A stretch of 64,000 nucleotides of DNA from Anabaena sp. UHCC 0204 (GCF_009711975.1 NZ_VIKW01000015.1:52004-116003); one strand, 5' to 3'. Numbered from the stretch's first letter, positions 1 to 7,588 are shown. Numbers and translations: made by a program. Notes: a model not told the origin generated them from the letters alone.

Positions 1-199
1 ACCCTCGTTAAAATCAAGAGCGGAATAAGCGGTTTCTAAAAGTTCGCGAATGGAGCTTAACCCTACAACCATTGGATTAGACTTAAATATTTGGACTGGA
101 CACAACCATTTGAAATATCATCTTATTCCTTACAGCTACCCTTTGCAAGCATTCCTTACTTCTGTTCGTCTTCACCCCTCCATCTTTGACCCGGATTTC
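1..199. other. Left-edge sequence, possible partial minus-strand reading frame
   Basis: On the minus strand an ATG at 72 opens a frame of 24 codons that is still open at the window edge and reads MVVGLSSIRELLETAYSALD and onward. I do not recognise the protein and see no good ribosome binding site, so it may be the start of a gene or a chance frame. The rest of the stretch, up to the tniQ remnant, shows nothing I can name. It lies downstream of tniQ, where type V-K transposons carry cargo. Confidence 0.25.
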
Positions 200-570
200 T
201 CAGATTTCAATTCGCAGTGCTATGGAAATATGTTTTTGCGCTCTTAACATCTCCCCAAACGCCATAAAACACCGATGACACCAACCATCAACCCACAATG
301 CTGGAACTTTAAACCTAGCCCCACAATTAGGACACTCAGACAGCAAACTTAAATGATGATGCTGACACGCCTGAGTCACCTTAAACTGCCACTCAATCCG
401 ATGACAAGGCGACTCACATAACAAGCAGCACAAAGTCGAATAGGTTCAAGATTCATTCCCACCCCAGCAGGTGGTAACATCTGCTCTAAATCAGCATCAA
501 CCCCCACAGCCTTAGCCACAGCCTCCAACTGTTGCCGAGAAGGAGGGGGATTAAAACCCACATTCCGCAG
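200..570 (-). pseudogene. tniQ: tniQ remnant of a type V-K CRISPR-associated transposon (frameshifted, 5' truncated)
   Basis: Two minus-strand frames together read as one TniQ. The first (561 to about 418) gives GFNPPPSRQQLEAVAKAVGV, then MLPPAGVGM and EPIRLCAACY. The second (about 415 to 200) continues with ESPCHRIEWQFKV, SECPNCGARFKVPALWVDGW and CHRCFMAFGEM. From memory, type V-K TniQ (about 167 residues) has matching blocks (NPRPSQQELEAIA, MLPPAGVGM, ESPCHRIEWQ, ALWEDGCCHRC). The C-x2-C pairs of the zinc finger are kept. The shift is explained by one missing base at about 416-417, between the Tyr codon and GAG. About the first 50-60 residues are absent: an in-frame stop lies at 571-573. 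No tnsB, tnsC or cas12k is present upstream, where a DUF4351 gene now sits. The gene is dead unless the frameshift is a sequencing error. Confidence 0.82.
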
Positions 571-620
571 TTATTGAAGCAGATTAAATAATTATAAATT
601 GTAAGAGGTTGTTTGAAAAT

Positions 621-646
621 TGGTTCTAGTCGCATAATTAACTCCC
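621..646. repeat. 26-bp exact repeat of a segment inside the DUF4351 gene
   Basis: The 26 bases at 621-646 (beginning TGGTTCTAGTCGCATAA) recur exactly at 888-913 inside the neighbouring DUF4351 gene, in the same orientation. The flanks differ on both sides. This is probably a scrap of a second gene copy left between the truncated tniQ and the intact gene. Confidence 0.8.
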
Positions 647-662
647 GAACAATCAAAATGAA

Positions 663-1559
663 TTAGATTGAGTGTTGGGTTAACCAAGCTTCTAAATCAG
701 CCACACTAGAAAAATCTAATAACGCCTCTCCTAAATTTTCTAACTGTTCAATTGATAATCCTGTAATTCGCTCGATTAATAACGCATCAACTTCACCAAT
801 CCGGCGATGTAGTAGACGCAGTATTAAGTCTTTTTCTCCTTCTTGTCTTCCTTCTTCTTTAGCTTGTTCTCTATTTCTTTGATAAAGTGGTTCTAGTCGC
901 ATAATTAACTCCCTATCATCTGTTTCTAGTTCTTGATTTACTCTCAAATTTTCGCGCAAGTTGTAAACTAATTCCAGGGTGGCTTTTTGGTAAGGATGAT
1001 CTAATGGTAACGCTTGCAACTCGATAACTGCTTGTGATTGTATGCTTCCCCTACCCAAAAGCCTCAACCATAAAGTCTCCGGTGTTTGCGGTAGTTGGTG
1101 TATCGCCACAATTGCTGTTCGCAAGGCATCTGCTAAAAAATGTACTCCCGATAACCAACCTTCTTTTTGGATAGTTCCAAAGCTAGATAAACGAGTTTCA
1201 GATATAGTGGGGGTTAAAATCCACAATTTAGGAATTTCTGACTCCTGAAGTTTGATTTTATTGGCTTTGGCTTCTCGTCGCAATAAAGCCTTTACTTCTA
1301 ATAACTTGAGAATACAGTCGCAGATTTCATCGGTAGAAGCTGGATTGCGGTATGGTTCTATTATTGCAGGATTTTCGGCAAGTCTTCCTAGTAACCCCAG
1401 TATTTGTAATTTAGAAGTTTGTTGTTTAGCAGGTGTAAATAAAACATCTATTTCTTTAATCTCTCCTGAAACTTTTTCTGATGCTTTGACTTCTCCGTAA
1501 TCTTTTAATAATTCTTCTAGATAGTCTTTGGCGAATTTATCATGTATAAACCTAGTCAT
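663..1559 (-). CDS. DUF4351 domain protein, Rpn-like PD-(D/E)XK nuclease/transposase family
   Basis: The 298-residue protein has a C-terminal DUF4351 block (about 242-292: LILRLLHRRIGEV, LSIEQLENLGEALLDFSSVADLEAWL), typical of cyanobacterial proteins related to the Rpn (recombination-promoting nuclease) group. The N-terminal part contains EIKEIDVLFTP, which fits the first acidic strand of such nucleases, but I cannot see a convincing ExK, so catalytic competence is open. A Lys/Glu-rich linker (EQAKEEGRQEGEKD) precedes DUF4351, as is common in the family. The ATG at 1559 gives a normal family length. It stands alone, next to a dead tniQ, and fits a genome with many copies of such genes. Function in the cell is unknown; DNA cleavage is inference from the family. 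Confidence 0.7.
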   Translation of the reverse strand: MTRFIHDKFAKDYLEELLKDYGEVKASEKVSGEIKEIDVLFTPAKQQTSKLQILGLLGRLAENPAIIEPYRNPASTDEICDCILKLLEVKALLRREAKANKIKLQESEIPKLWILTPTISETRLSSFGTIQKEGWLSGVHFLADALRTAIVAIHQLPQTPETLWLRLLGRGSIQSQAVIELQALPLDHPYQKATLELVYNLRENLRVNQELETDDRELIMRLEPLYQRNREQAKEEGRQEGEKDLILRLLHRRIGEVDALLIERITGLSIEQLENLGEALLDFSSVADLEAWLTQHSI

Positions 1560-1881
1560 TGAATTTTAATCTTGAGTAAAATCTGGGAAATAATTTAGAC
1601 TTCTATTATATAGCAGTTAGGACTTACGCACTGTACAAATTTACCACTATGTATATGTGTATAAACGAAATTCCCTTATATCAACAATGATTTAGAAGAT
1701 TACCACCTAAATCAACAGACATCAAAAAACCTCTACAATCGCTACTGTATAGAGGTTTACGAGCTAAAAGGCTCATCTTTGGCTTGACTTAGATGTATTT
1801 TATGACAACACGAAATATCTACCAGCTAGAGGCGATACTGTAAATTGATATCTGGTGGAGTGATTGTAGTTTACCAGCTAA
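1560..1881. other. Intergenic region with a solo MITE end and a terminator
   Basis: The stretch between two minus-strand units holds a TTAGGACTTACGCA motif at 1617-1630. That motif is also found at 51920-51933, and a close relative forms the termini of the MITE-like elements at 49149 and 59885. Its partner end is not visible here. The terminator at 1724-1758 is listed separately. I see no gene. Confidence 0.6.
1724..1758 (-). terminator. Rho-independent terminator of the sigma/anti-sigma operon
   Basis: AAACCTCTA at 1727-1735 pairs with TAGAGGTTT at 1750-1758. Read on the minus strand, the stem is followed by six T (1729-1724). It lies 120-160 bases downstream of the anti-sigma stop codon. 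Confidence 0.65.
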
Positions 1882-2370
1882 TTAGTTGAGGTTATTAACT
1901 GGTTTTTGAGTAGGAGCTATTGCTGTTTTGGGAATTTCAATGACTGGGTTGTTTAAAGCAACCATTAAAGGTAAATCTACAGCTACTGGCTGTGTAGCTT
2001 CTGGTGTCAATTCTGTCATTGGTCGTGTTTGTGCCATTTCCAGCATTCTGGATGAGTTACCTGGTAATAAACCAGAAATTGCCCCCAAAACACAAGCAGC
2101 TATGGCTGCACCACCAAATATTAAGCTGAACTGGTAACGGCGGTTAGCACGAGTCAATACTTGCTCAATCGTGGTTTCCGTTGATTGATTACCTGCGGGA
2201 ATAGGTATATTATGCAAGCCTTGTCTGAGATTTAATAGTCTTTTATACAAACATTTGATAGAGGCATCTGTTGATAACCATTCTTCTACCTGCCTGCGTT
2301 CAGTAGCTGTTACTTCGCCATCTAGGTAGGCACTTAATAACTCGAAACAATCGCGCTTCTCCATATCCAT
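1882..2370 (-). CDS. Anti-sigma factor, single-pass membrane protein
   Basis: The N-terminal cytoplasmic part (MEKRDCFELLSAYLDGEVTA, then ERRQVEEWLS and a Leu-rich helix) has the usual 'SAYLDGEL' opening of anti-sigma domains that hold an ECF sigma factor. It lacks the HxxxCxxC zinc motif. One membrane segment follows (about LIFGGAAIAACVLGAISGLL), then a Pro/Thr-rich extracytoplasmic tail of about 55 residues. It follows the ECF sigma gene by about 110 bases in the same direction, the classic cognate pair, and presumably sequesters that sigma until an envelope signal. I chose the ATG at 2370; a TTG at 2400 would add 10 residues and the ATG at 2364 is also possible. The specific inducing signal is not visible. 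Confidence 0.8.
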   Translation of the reverse strand: MDMEKRDCFELLSAYLDGEVTATERRQVEEWLSTDASIKCLYKRLLNLRQGLHNIPIPAGNQSTETTIEQVLTRANRRYQFSLIFGGAAIAACVLGAISGLLPGNSSRMLEMAQTRPMTELTPEATQPVAVDLPLMVALNNPVIEIPKTAIAPTQKPVNNLN

Positions 2371-2480
2371 AGTACCCGTTGATTCATTTTTAGTTCTCAA
2401 TGGCAGAAAATATATATTTTCTTTGACAGACCTTAATATTTCTTAAATTCTGCCATAGAATTGAGGGAACATGATGTAGA

Positions 2481-3137
2481 TTATGTATCTAGATAGCTTT
2501 GCAACTGAGTTTGTAATCTCGATCTAGCTCTAGCTATTCTAGATTTCACTGTTCCTAGTGAAACTCCGGTGATTTCAGCAATTTCTTCATAAGCCATCCC
2601 TTCAATTTCCCTAAGAACTATTGTAGTCCGAAAAACCTCTGGTAAATCCGCGATCGCTTCTCGCAACTGCTCATAAAATTCTCTGGTTGTCAGTTCCTCT
2701 TCAGGACCTGGCGTATCACCGGCAATTTCCCAATCCATTTCACCGTCATCTAACGTCCGCGGGGCATCCAGTGATAGGGGACTGGCGACCCGTTTGCGTT
2801 TGCGTAACTCATCATAGAACAAATTTGTGGCAATCCGACTTAACCAACCGCGGAATTTAGCAGGTTCTTGTAATCGGCTGATATTCCGATACACACGAAT
2901 CCAAACTTCCTGGGCTAAATCGGCTCTGTCAGACCAATCAGGCGCTAAATGATATAACACTCGATCAACTTGAGTTTGATAGCGGCGTAACAGTTCTGCA
3001 AAGGCAGCACGGTCTGGACGCAATCCGACTTGACAGCGCAAAATGAGATCGTGGTTTGAAAGTTTGTCAACTTGCACCGATGCTGCTGGGTAGGTGGCAT
3101 CAACTGTTGACCAAGATACACTAATGGATTGACTCAT
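2481..3137 (-). CDS. sigG: ECF (group 3) RNA polymerase sigma factor, SigG-like
   Basis: The 218-residue protein has sigma region 2 (about 75-140: YQTQVDRVLYHLAPDWSDRA, DLAQEVWIRVYRNISRL, FRGWLSRIATNLFYDELRKR) and region 4 (about 160-212: DLPEVFRTTIVLREIEGMAY, EIAEITGVSLGTVKSRIARA). Regions 1.1 and 3 are absent, as expected for ECF factors. The adjacent membrane anti-sigma gene supports an envelope-stress role. A GGAACTT-15-GTCTAA sequence directly upstream looks like a promoter it could read itself. The length, the acidic spacer between regions 2 and 4 (LDDGEMDWEIAGDTPGPEEE) and the pairing resemble SigG of Anabaena-type cyanobacteria; the exact ECF subgroup is a family-level judgement. Confidence 0.82.
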   Translation of the reverse strand: MSQSISVSWSTVDATYPAASVQVDKLSNHDLILRCQVGLRPDRAAFAELLRRYQTQVDRVLYHLAPDWSDRADLAQEVWIRVYRNISRLQEPAKFRGWLSRIATNLFYDELRKRKRVASPLSLDAPRTLDDGEMDWEIAGDTPGPEEELTTREFYEQLREAIADLPEVFRTTIVLREIEGMAYEEIAEITGVSLGTVKSRIARARSRLQTQLQSYLDT

Positions 3138-3456
3138 AGATAGGACTGGCTTTAAATCACTCCCCTCTATTAGACTGGATAATTAATCAAAAGTTCCTCA
3201 GTAAGGTGACGGATTTATAATCGGAACACGGAAATATAAATAAAAAGGAGTTTTCACAGGTTTCGCAATCGGAGTGTAGGTATGGGAAAAGAAGGAAAAA
3301 GATGACACGGATCAAGTCTTTGTTAAATTTAAAATAGTGATCAGTTTGACAACCGTCCACTAAAATACTTGATTGGTAATTGGTAGTTGGTAATTGGTAA
3401 AATTTTATTAAGTACCAGTTCTCAGATATGTCAGGGATAAATAATAGGCGATCGCA
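3138..3456. other. Divergent intergenic region with STRR tract
   Basis: This region separates the sigma gene (minus) from the L,D-transpeptidase (plus). It holds the ECF-type promoter at 3170-3197 and, at 3371-3398, short tandem TTGGTAA/TTGGTAG units, a repeat type common in Nostocales. No other gene is seen. Confidence 0.6.
3170..3197 (-). promoter_or_regulatory. ECF-type promoter of the sigma/anti-sigma operon
   Basis: Read on the minus strand, GGAACTT (3197-3191) is separated by 15 bases from GTCTAA (3175-3170). This matches the general ECF/RpoE promoter form GGAACTT-N15/16-TCTRA. Transcription would start near 3162, about 25 bases before the ATG at 3137. It suggests autoregulation of the sigma factor. 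Confidence 0.55.
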
Positions 3457-4152
3457 ATGGCAAGAAATGAATCTGTAGTGACTATGGTCATGTTTCTCTG
3501 TTTTGGTACAGCAATTTTATCTCTGGCTGTCCATTTACAGACGAGGAGTACAACGGGACAGTTAAATCAATCTGCATCCACAGGAGTCTATAGGCAACGT
3601 TCACAAGTAGAAATGGGAGATAGTGCAATTGCTGCTTCTGTGCCTACCTCTCCTCAAAAATCCGCTGTGATCAATTTGGATTCTCCAGGGAAAACGCCTC
3701 AGTCAAGTTTAGCTACTGTTAGAGATGCTATAAATAACTCCAGAAAGCCAGTAACTGCACAAGATGGGACGCAAGTGGTGGTGGATTTAAGCGATCGCCG
3801 CGCCTATGTTTCTCGATATGATGAAGTGATAGCTAGTTACCCCATTGCTATAGGCAAAAAGGGTTGGGAAACACCAACCGGCAATTTTCAAATCATGCAC
3901 AAAGAACACCATCCCATCTGGCGACATCCCATTACAGGTGCAATCTTTGAAGGTGGAACTGATAGTCCTTTAGGAGATAGATGGATTGGTTTTTGGTCAG
4001 ATGGCCGTAACGAAATTGGTTTTCATGGTACACCAAATGTTGATTTAGTAGGCGCGGCTGTTTCTCATGGTTGTCTGAGAATGCGTAATTCTGATGTCAA
4101 AATGTTGTATAGCCAAGTGAGTATAGGTACACCAGTATTAGTGCGTGATTGA
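3457..4152 (+). CDS. L,D-transpeptidase (YkuD domain)
   Basis: The enzyme crosslinks or modifies peptidoglycan stem peptides outside the plasma membrane through a cysteine thioester. Residues about 8-27 (VTMVMFLCFGTAILSLAVHL) form a signal anchor. A Ser/Thr/Gln-rich linker follows, then the YkuD catalytic domain (about 100-230). Its signature is complete: GFHGTPN with the catalytic His, then SHGCLRM at 203-209 with the nucleophile Cys206. KKGWETPTGNFQI is the typical substrate-loop region. At 231 residues it is a short single-domain form without LysM or peptidoglycan-binding repeats. It is divergent from the ECF sigma operon and stands alone; envelope homeostasis is a plausible shared theme but not shown. 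Confidence 0.9.
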   Translation: MARNESVVTMVMFLCFGTAILSLAVHLQTRSTTGQLNQSASTGVYRQRSQVEMGDSAIAASVPTSPQKSAVINLDSPGKTPQSSLATVRDAINNSRKPVTAQDGTQVVVDLSDRRAYVSRYDEVIASYPIAIGKKGWETPTGNFQIMHKEHHPIWRHPITGAIFEGGTDSPLGDRWIGFWSDGRNEIGFHGTPNVDLVGAAVSHGCLRMRNSDVKMLYSQVSIGTPVLVRD

Positions 4153-4227
4153 AAATTTGAGGATACATGACACCAATGCGATCGCTATATTCCGTCCTCA
4201 AATGGCGTAATCTTTGTATATTTCCGA

Positions 4228-4842
4228 ATGAAGTGTGGAAAGCGGGGATACCATAAACTTAATGTCAATCATGATCAAGCCGTGACAGCAAACCCAATTA
4301 ATCAATCAACTTCTGTTTTTCGATTGTCTCCCCTCATTCGGATCACACTGTTAAGTCTATATTTAGCATTGACTGTTCCTTTACCCTTCTTAGCACAAGC
4401 AACAGCCGCACCTACTCCCCCTTCATTATTATGGGTGGGAATTGGTTGCGGCTTTGTGTTGTTGTATGCGGTGTTGACTGAAAGGGTAATTTTAGATGAA
4501 GAAGGGATTAAAGTGACTTACCCAGCCTGGGTTCCCCGGTTTTTCCGTCCAGGTTGGAGTTTATCATGGTCAGATGTCAAAGAGTTAAAACCCCGTACTA
4601 CTGGTCAAGGCGGTTTAGTCTATTATTTCCTGAGTCAAGATGGTAAAGCTTATTTATTACCCATGCGTGTGTCTGGATTTGCTAAGTTTGTAAATATAGT
4701 CCAAGCAAAAACAGGCATTGATACCACAGAGGTTCGCCCTCTATCACAACCTTGGATGTATTTAATTCTGTTAGCCTGTACCCTATTATTGCTTTTGGTA
4801 GATGTTTGGACTATTCAAACTGCTTTGTTAATGGGTAATTAA
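4228..4842 (+). CDS. Conserved two-helix membrane protein, PH-like middle domain
   Basis: I do not recognise a named family. Membrane helices lie at about 33-50 and 66-82 and one near the C-terminus (WMYLILLACTLLLLLVDVWT). Between them is a soluble domain (about 85-165: VILDEEGIKVTYPAWVPRFF, WSLSWSDVKELKPRT, DGKAYLLPMRVSGFAKFVNI) with the 'xxSWxDVxxL' pattern seen in bacterial PH-like domains of small membrane proteins. The ATG at 4228 gives an odd N-terminus; a GTG at 4282 (MTANPINQST) is the more natural start. The gene lies 10-40 bases upstream of the ABC ATPase gene, same strand, and may be co-transcribed with it. Confidence 0.65.
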   Translation: MKCGKRGYHKLNVNHDQAVTANPINQSTSVFRLSPLIRITLLSLYLALTVPLPFLAQATAAPTPPSLLWVGIGCGFVLLYAVLTERVILDEEGIKVTYPAWVPRFFRPGWSLSWSDVKELKPRTTGQGGLVYYFLSQDGKAYLLPMRVSGFAKFVNIVQAKTGIDTTEVRPLSQPWMYLILLACTLLLLLVDVWTIQTALLMGN

Positions 4843-4845
4843 TAA

Positions 4846-4879
4846 TTATCAATTGTCAATTGTCAATTATCAATTGTTC
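4846..4879 (+). repeat. STRR: tandem TCAATTG units upstream of the ABC ATPase gene
   Basis: The heptamer TCAATTG/TCAATTA is repeated four times just before the start codon of the ABC ATPase gene. The reverse-complement array occurs at 5629-5652, directly after that gene's stop codon. Confidence 0.75.
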
Positions 4880-4882
4880 CCT

Positions 4883-5626
4883 ATGCTCAGGCTAGAATCT
4901 ATAAATCTTTATCGGCAGTTACAGCATCAACACCAATACCCGATTTTACAGGATATTTCCTTTCGGGTATCACCAGGCGATCGCTTGGCCATTGTCGGTG
5001 AAGCTGGTGCTGGTAAAACTTCCTTATTACGCCTCATTAACCGCCTAAGTGAACCCACTAGCGGCAAAATTTATCTCGAAAATCAGGAATATCGCCAAAT
5101 TCCCATTATCCAACTGCGTCAACAGGTAATGCTTGTACAACAAGAATCTAAGTTGTTGGGGATGACAGTTCAGGAAGCTTTGGCTTATCCTTTAATTCTG
5201 CGCGGTTTACCGAAGCAAACCATTCAGGAAAAAGTCAGTTATTGGCAAGAACAACTGCAAATTCCTGAACAATGGTTAGGACGAACTGAGGTGCAACTTT
5301 CTTCTGGACAAAGACAGTTAATTGCGATCGCTCGCGCCCTAGTCACCCAACCCCAAATTCTTCTCTTAGATGAGCCTACATCAGCCTTAGATGCCCCCAA
5401 CTGCTCTAACTTAATCAATATCTTCACCCAACTAACTCAAACCCAATCAACGGCGATTTTGATGGTAAATCACCAAATAGATTTAGTTCAAGAGTTTTGT
5501 ACCCATCTCTTACATCTTCAGCAAGGTCAATTAGTAGTCAATCAACCCGCTGCTGAGATAGACTGGGACAAGCTAACAACCAGCTTGATGCAAGCAGAAA
5601 CTCAAGCACTAGCAGAATGGACTTAA
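4883..5626 (+). CDS. ABC transporter ATP-binding protein without an adjacent permease
   Basis: A single nucleotide-binding domain of 247 residues from the ATG at 4883; an upstream ATG at 4853 lies inside the tandem repeat and is unlikely. Walker A is GEAGAGKT (39-46), the Q-loop is QVMLVQQES, the signature is LSSGQ (139-143) and Walker B ILLLDEP (159-165) is followed by TSALD; the H-loop is MVNHQ. All catalytic elements are intact. The short domain and the start 'LRLESINLYRQLQ' resemble ATPases of two-component exporters of the FetA/YbbL type, but no permease is next to it. The upstream membrane protein is a possible but unproven partner. Confidence 0.85.
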   Translation: MLRLESINLYRQLQHQHQYPILQDISFRVSPGDRLAIVGEAGAGKTSLLRLINRLSEPTSGKIYLENQEYRQIPIIQLRQQVMLVQQESKLLGMTVQEALAYPLILRGLPKQTIQEKVSYWQEQLQIPEQWLGRTEVQLSSGQRQLIAIARALVTQPQILLLDEPTSALDAPNCSNLINIFTQLTQTQSTAILMVNHQIDLVQEFCTHLLHLQQGQLVVNQPAAEIDWDKLTTSLMQAETQALAEWT

Positions 5627-5628
5627 AT

Positions 5629-5654
5629 AATTGACAATTGACAATTGACAATTA
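5629..5654 (-). repeat. STRR: tandem AATTGAC units downstream of the ABC ATPase gene
   Basis: Three copies of the heptamer AATTGAC follow the stop codon at 5626. They are the reverse complement of the array at 4846-4879, so the gene is bracketed by an inverted pair of tandem arrays. The pair could mark a past insertion or serve as 5' and 3' RNA structure. Confidence 0.75.
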
Positions 5655-5660
5655 CCTGCT

Positions 5661-6431
5661 TTAAGAACTTTGAGTAGTTAGTACAGGGATTTGATTAGTA
5701 AATCTTTCTCTGGCTAATTTTGTTTGAGTTTGGGGAATGTTGACGTTCAAAATTTCCATGTTAAATCGGTATCCAACATTACGGATAGTTTGGATTAAGC
5801 TAGGTTGACGTGGATCAAGTTCCACCTTCTTCCGCAGCGATAAAACATGAGTATCAATGGTACGTGGGTTATCAATAGCGTCAGGCCAAGCACGACGCAG
5901 TAATTCCGCTCTACTCAAAGGCACTCCTCCAGCTTGTGCTAAAACATACAATAAACTGAATTCCTGGGGTGTTAAGTCAATAAATTCTCCTTGGAAACGA
6001 ACACGACGCTGGACTAAATCAATTTGCAAACTACCATAATCTAAATAAGCTGGTGCAGTCGGTGTCCGGTTACGGCGCATAATTGCTTCAACCCTAGCCA
6101 GAAACTCTTGCATTCCAAAAGGTTTGCTTAAATAGTCATCTGCTCCCGCTTTCAAGCCGGCGACAATATCAGCTTCGTTTGTGCGAGCAGATAACATGAG
6201 AATTAACGGCTGTTGCTGACGATGTAACCAACGGCAAAACTCCACACCATCACCATCTGATAAATCCGCATCTAGAATGACTAGAGTTGGTTGATGACTG
6301 AGGAAAACTTCTTTTGCTTGATAAATACTGGCAGCTTGATGAACTCGGTATTCTAGTTGTTGCAAGTGCCAACCCAACAACGACCTCAGATGGGGATTCC
6401 CCTCAACAATTTCTATACAAACCGAACCCAC
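5661..6431 (-). CDS. OmpR-family response regulator, NblR-like
   Basis: A receiver domain (about 4-118) is followed by a winged-helix DNA-binding domain (about 126-222: LTPQEFSLLYVLAQAGGVPL, ELLRRAWP, RTIDTHVLSLRKKVE, IQTIRNVGYRF). The phosphoacceptor would be Asp54 (VILDADL) and the conserved Lys is in SKPFG. The acidic pocket normally made of two Asp reads Glu10-Gly11 (IEIVEGN), so metal binding and phosphorylation look impaired. This fits NblR, the regulator of phycobilisome degradation, which is described as acting independently of phosphorylation. The assignment is family-level; a neighbouring hybrid or sensor kinase is absent. The start is a GTG at 6431 with AAGGGG upstream. A Gln/Thr-rich tail of about 30 residues follows the DNA-binding domain. 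Confidence 0.75.
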   Translation of the reverse strand: MGSVCIEIVEGNPHLRSLLGWHLQQLEYRVHQAASIYQAKEVFLSHQPTLVILDADLSDGDGVEFCRWLHRQQQPLILMLSARTNEADIVAGLKAGADDYLSKPFGMQEFLARVEAIMRRNRTPTAPAYLDYGSLQIDLVQRRVRFQGEFIDLTPQEFSLLYVLAQAGGVPLSRAELLRRAWPDAIDNPRTIDTHVLSLRKKVELDPRQPSLIQTIRNVGYRFNMEILNVNIPQTQTKLARERFTNQIPVLTTQSS

Positions 6432-7179
6432 AGTTGCAAGACCCCTTAGCGTTGATGAATCTCAAATTAACAATCTCATGCTCAAGGTTTTGTAGTTTTT
6501 GTTACTTGATTAAACATATCCTTTACATTTTCCTCAATAAAACCTTGCAAAAAATTTATTTTTTACTGTATTTGCAGCCAGGCTAGTAGATTTATTAAAT
6601 TTTCATTACATTTATATATTAGCTCAAATTGTTATTTATCTATATTTAGGCAGGAAAAAGAGAAAATTACTTTCTTATCATCTGTCAGCGATTATTAAAG
6701 TTTATTTGTGGTCATTTGTCCTACTCCCTAAGAGATATGGTAAACTAACATAACAGTCATTTACCAAAAGGAGTAGCATAAAAATCACACCTGACTATTA
6801 CCAAAGGTAGAGACGGCTTGTCCTCTATCCCTGTTGCAGCGAAAAATCCCTCAAACTTAATTATACAGATTTACGCATTAGTGCCTAGATTTGTATCTTC
6901 AAACAGCAAAACACAAAAATTGGCTAGAGATCAATTTAGCTCTGTAGTTGCCAATATTTCAAAGCAGACATTTCACAAAAAAATCGTTAAAATACCTTAG
7001 CAAATAACCATATTTACCATTTTTCGACTTAGAATCTAATTAAGTTTTTAGCTGCTGGGGGGTCTCACCCAAGGTGAAAAGATTAACTTATGAGTTAATA
7101 CATAAAAGGGAAGTGATACTTCATTGAGCGTGAATCATCATCTACAAATTATCATTCCAACGAGATTAACACAGCAGTT
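6432..7179. other. 748-bp intergenic region with a long imperfect hairpin
   Basis: The region is A+T-rich. At 6721-6777 nested inverted repeats pair CTACTCC with GGAGTAG and TGGTAAA with TTTACCA. Near 7083-7098 there is a palindrome (TTAACT, 4-base gap, AGTTAA). A 60-codon frame at 6818-7000 lacks a ribosome binding site and coding character and is not called. Nothing else can be named. Confidence 0.5.
6721..6777. other. Nested inverted repeat, possible structured RNA
   Basis: The outer arms CTACTCC (6721-6727) and GGAGTAG (6771-6777) enclose the inner arms TGGTAAA and TTTACCA around a loop of about 15 bases. No T-run follows, so a simple terminator is unlikely. It could be a leader or small RNA structure, or a repeat element. 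Confidence 0.35.
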
Positions 7180-7434
7180 ATGCTCCAAGACACACAAACC
7201 ATTCGGTACTACCAAAGACTGACTGACGCCTTCGTCGAATTATGGAATCGCGGTTATCGTATGGATGATATGCGGATGTATTTGGATGGATATCTCGCCG
7301 CACTTCGACATAGTAACGTGATTGAGCCTTTTTGGGTTCATCGCCTAGAAGAAGAAGCCAGCCGCTATTTGCACGATGTCTCTAATTTTGCCATGGTTCA
7401 ACCAGAACCTGAAAAGCAACATGGATATTACTAA
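7180..7434 (+). CDS. DUF6761 family small cyanobacterial protein
   Basis: An 84-residue soluble, mostly helical protein with many charged and aromatic residues (IRYYQRLTDAFVELWNRGYR, DMRMYLDGYLAALRHSN, FWVHRLEEEASRYLHD). I recognise it as the small conserved protein family DUF6761 found across cyanobacteria. No cofactor or catalytic motif is evident and no function is established that I know of. It is monocistronic, with a long untranslated upstream region and a terminator-like hairpin downstream at 7543-7581. Confidence 0.75.
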   Translation: MLQDTQTIRYYQRLTDAFVELWNRGYRMDDMRMYLDGYLAALRHSNVIEPFWVHRLEEEASRYLHDVSNFAMVQPEPEKQHGYY

Positions 7435-7542
7435 CGAACCTACCTACCATGATTGGTAGTCTGCCGCTGTCTAGCGTAACACGTTTTTTGTATTCGTCAA
7501 TAGACATCTAGCAGAAATTAAATATGCGTTTTCCAGAACCCC

Positions 7543-7588
7543 TGTAGAGTCGTTCCTTATGTATGGATTCTTGGCTCTACATTCTTTT
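7543..7588 (+). terminator. Terminator downstream of the DUF6761 gene
   Basis: TGTAGAG (7543-7549) pairs with CTCTACA (7575-7581) and is followed by TTCTTTTT. The loop is long (25 bases) but partly self-complementary. Confidence 0.5.

Noticed and set aside
50..247. 65-codon plus-strand frame
   Set aside because: It overlaps the tniQ remnant end on the other strand, has no ribosome binding site and no protein-like pattern.
6818..7000. 60-codon plus-strand frame in the spacer before the DUF6761 gene
   Set aside because: No ribosome binding site, composition like non-coding sequence and no recognisable pattern.
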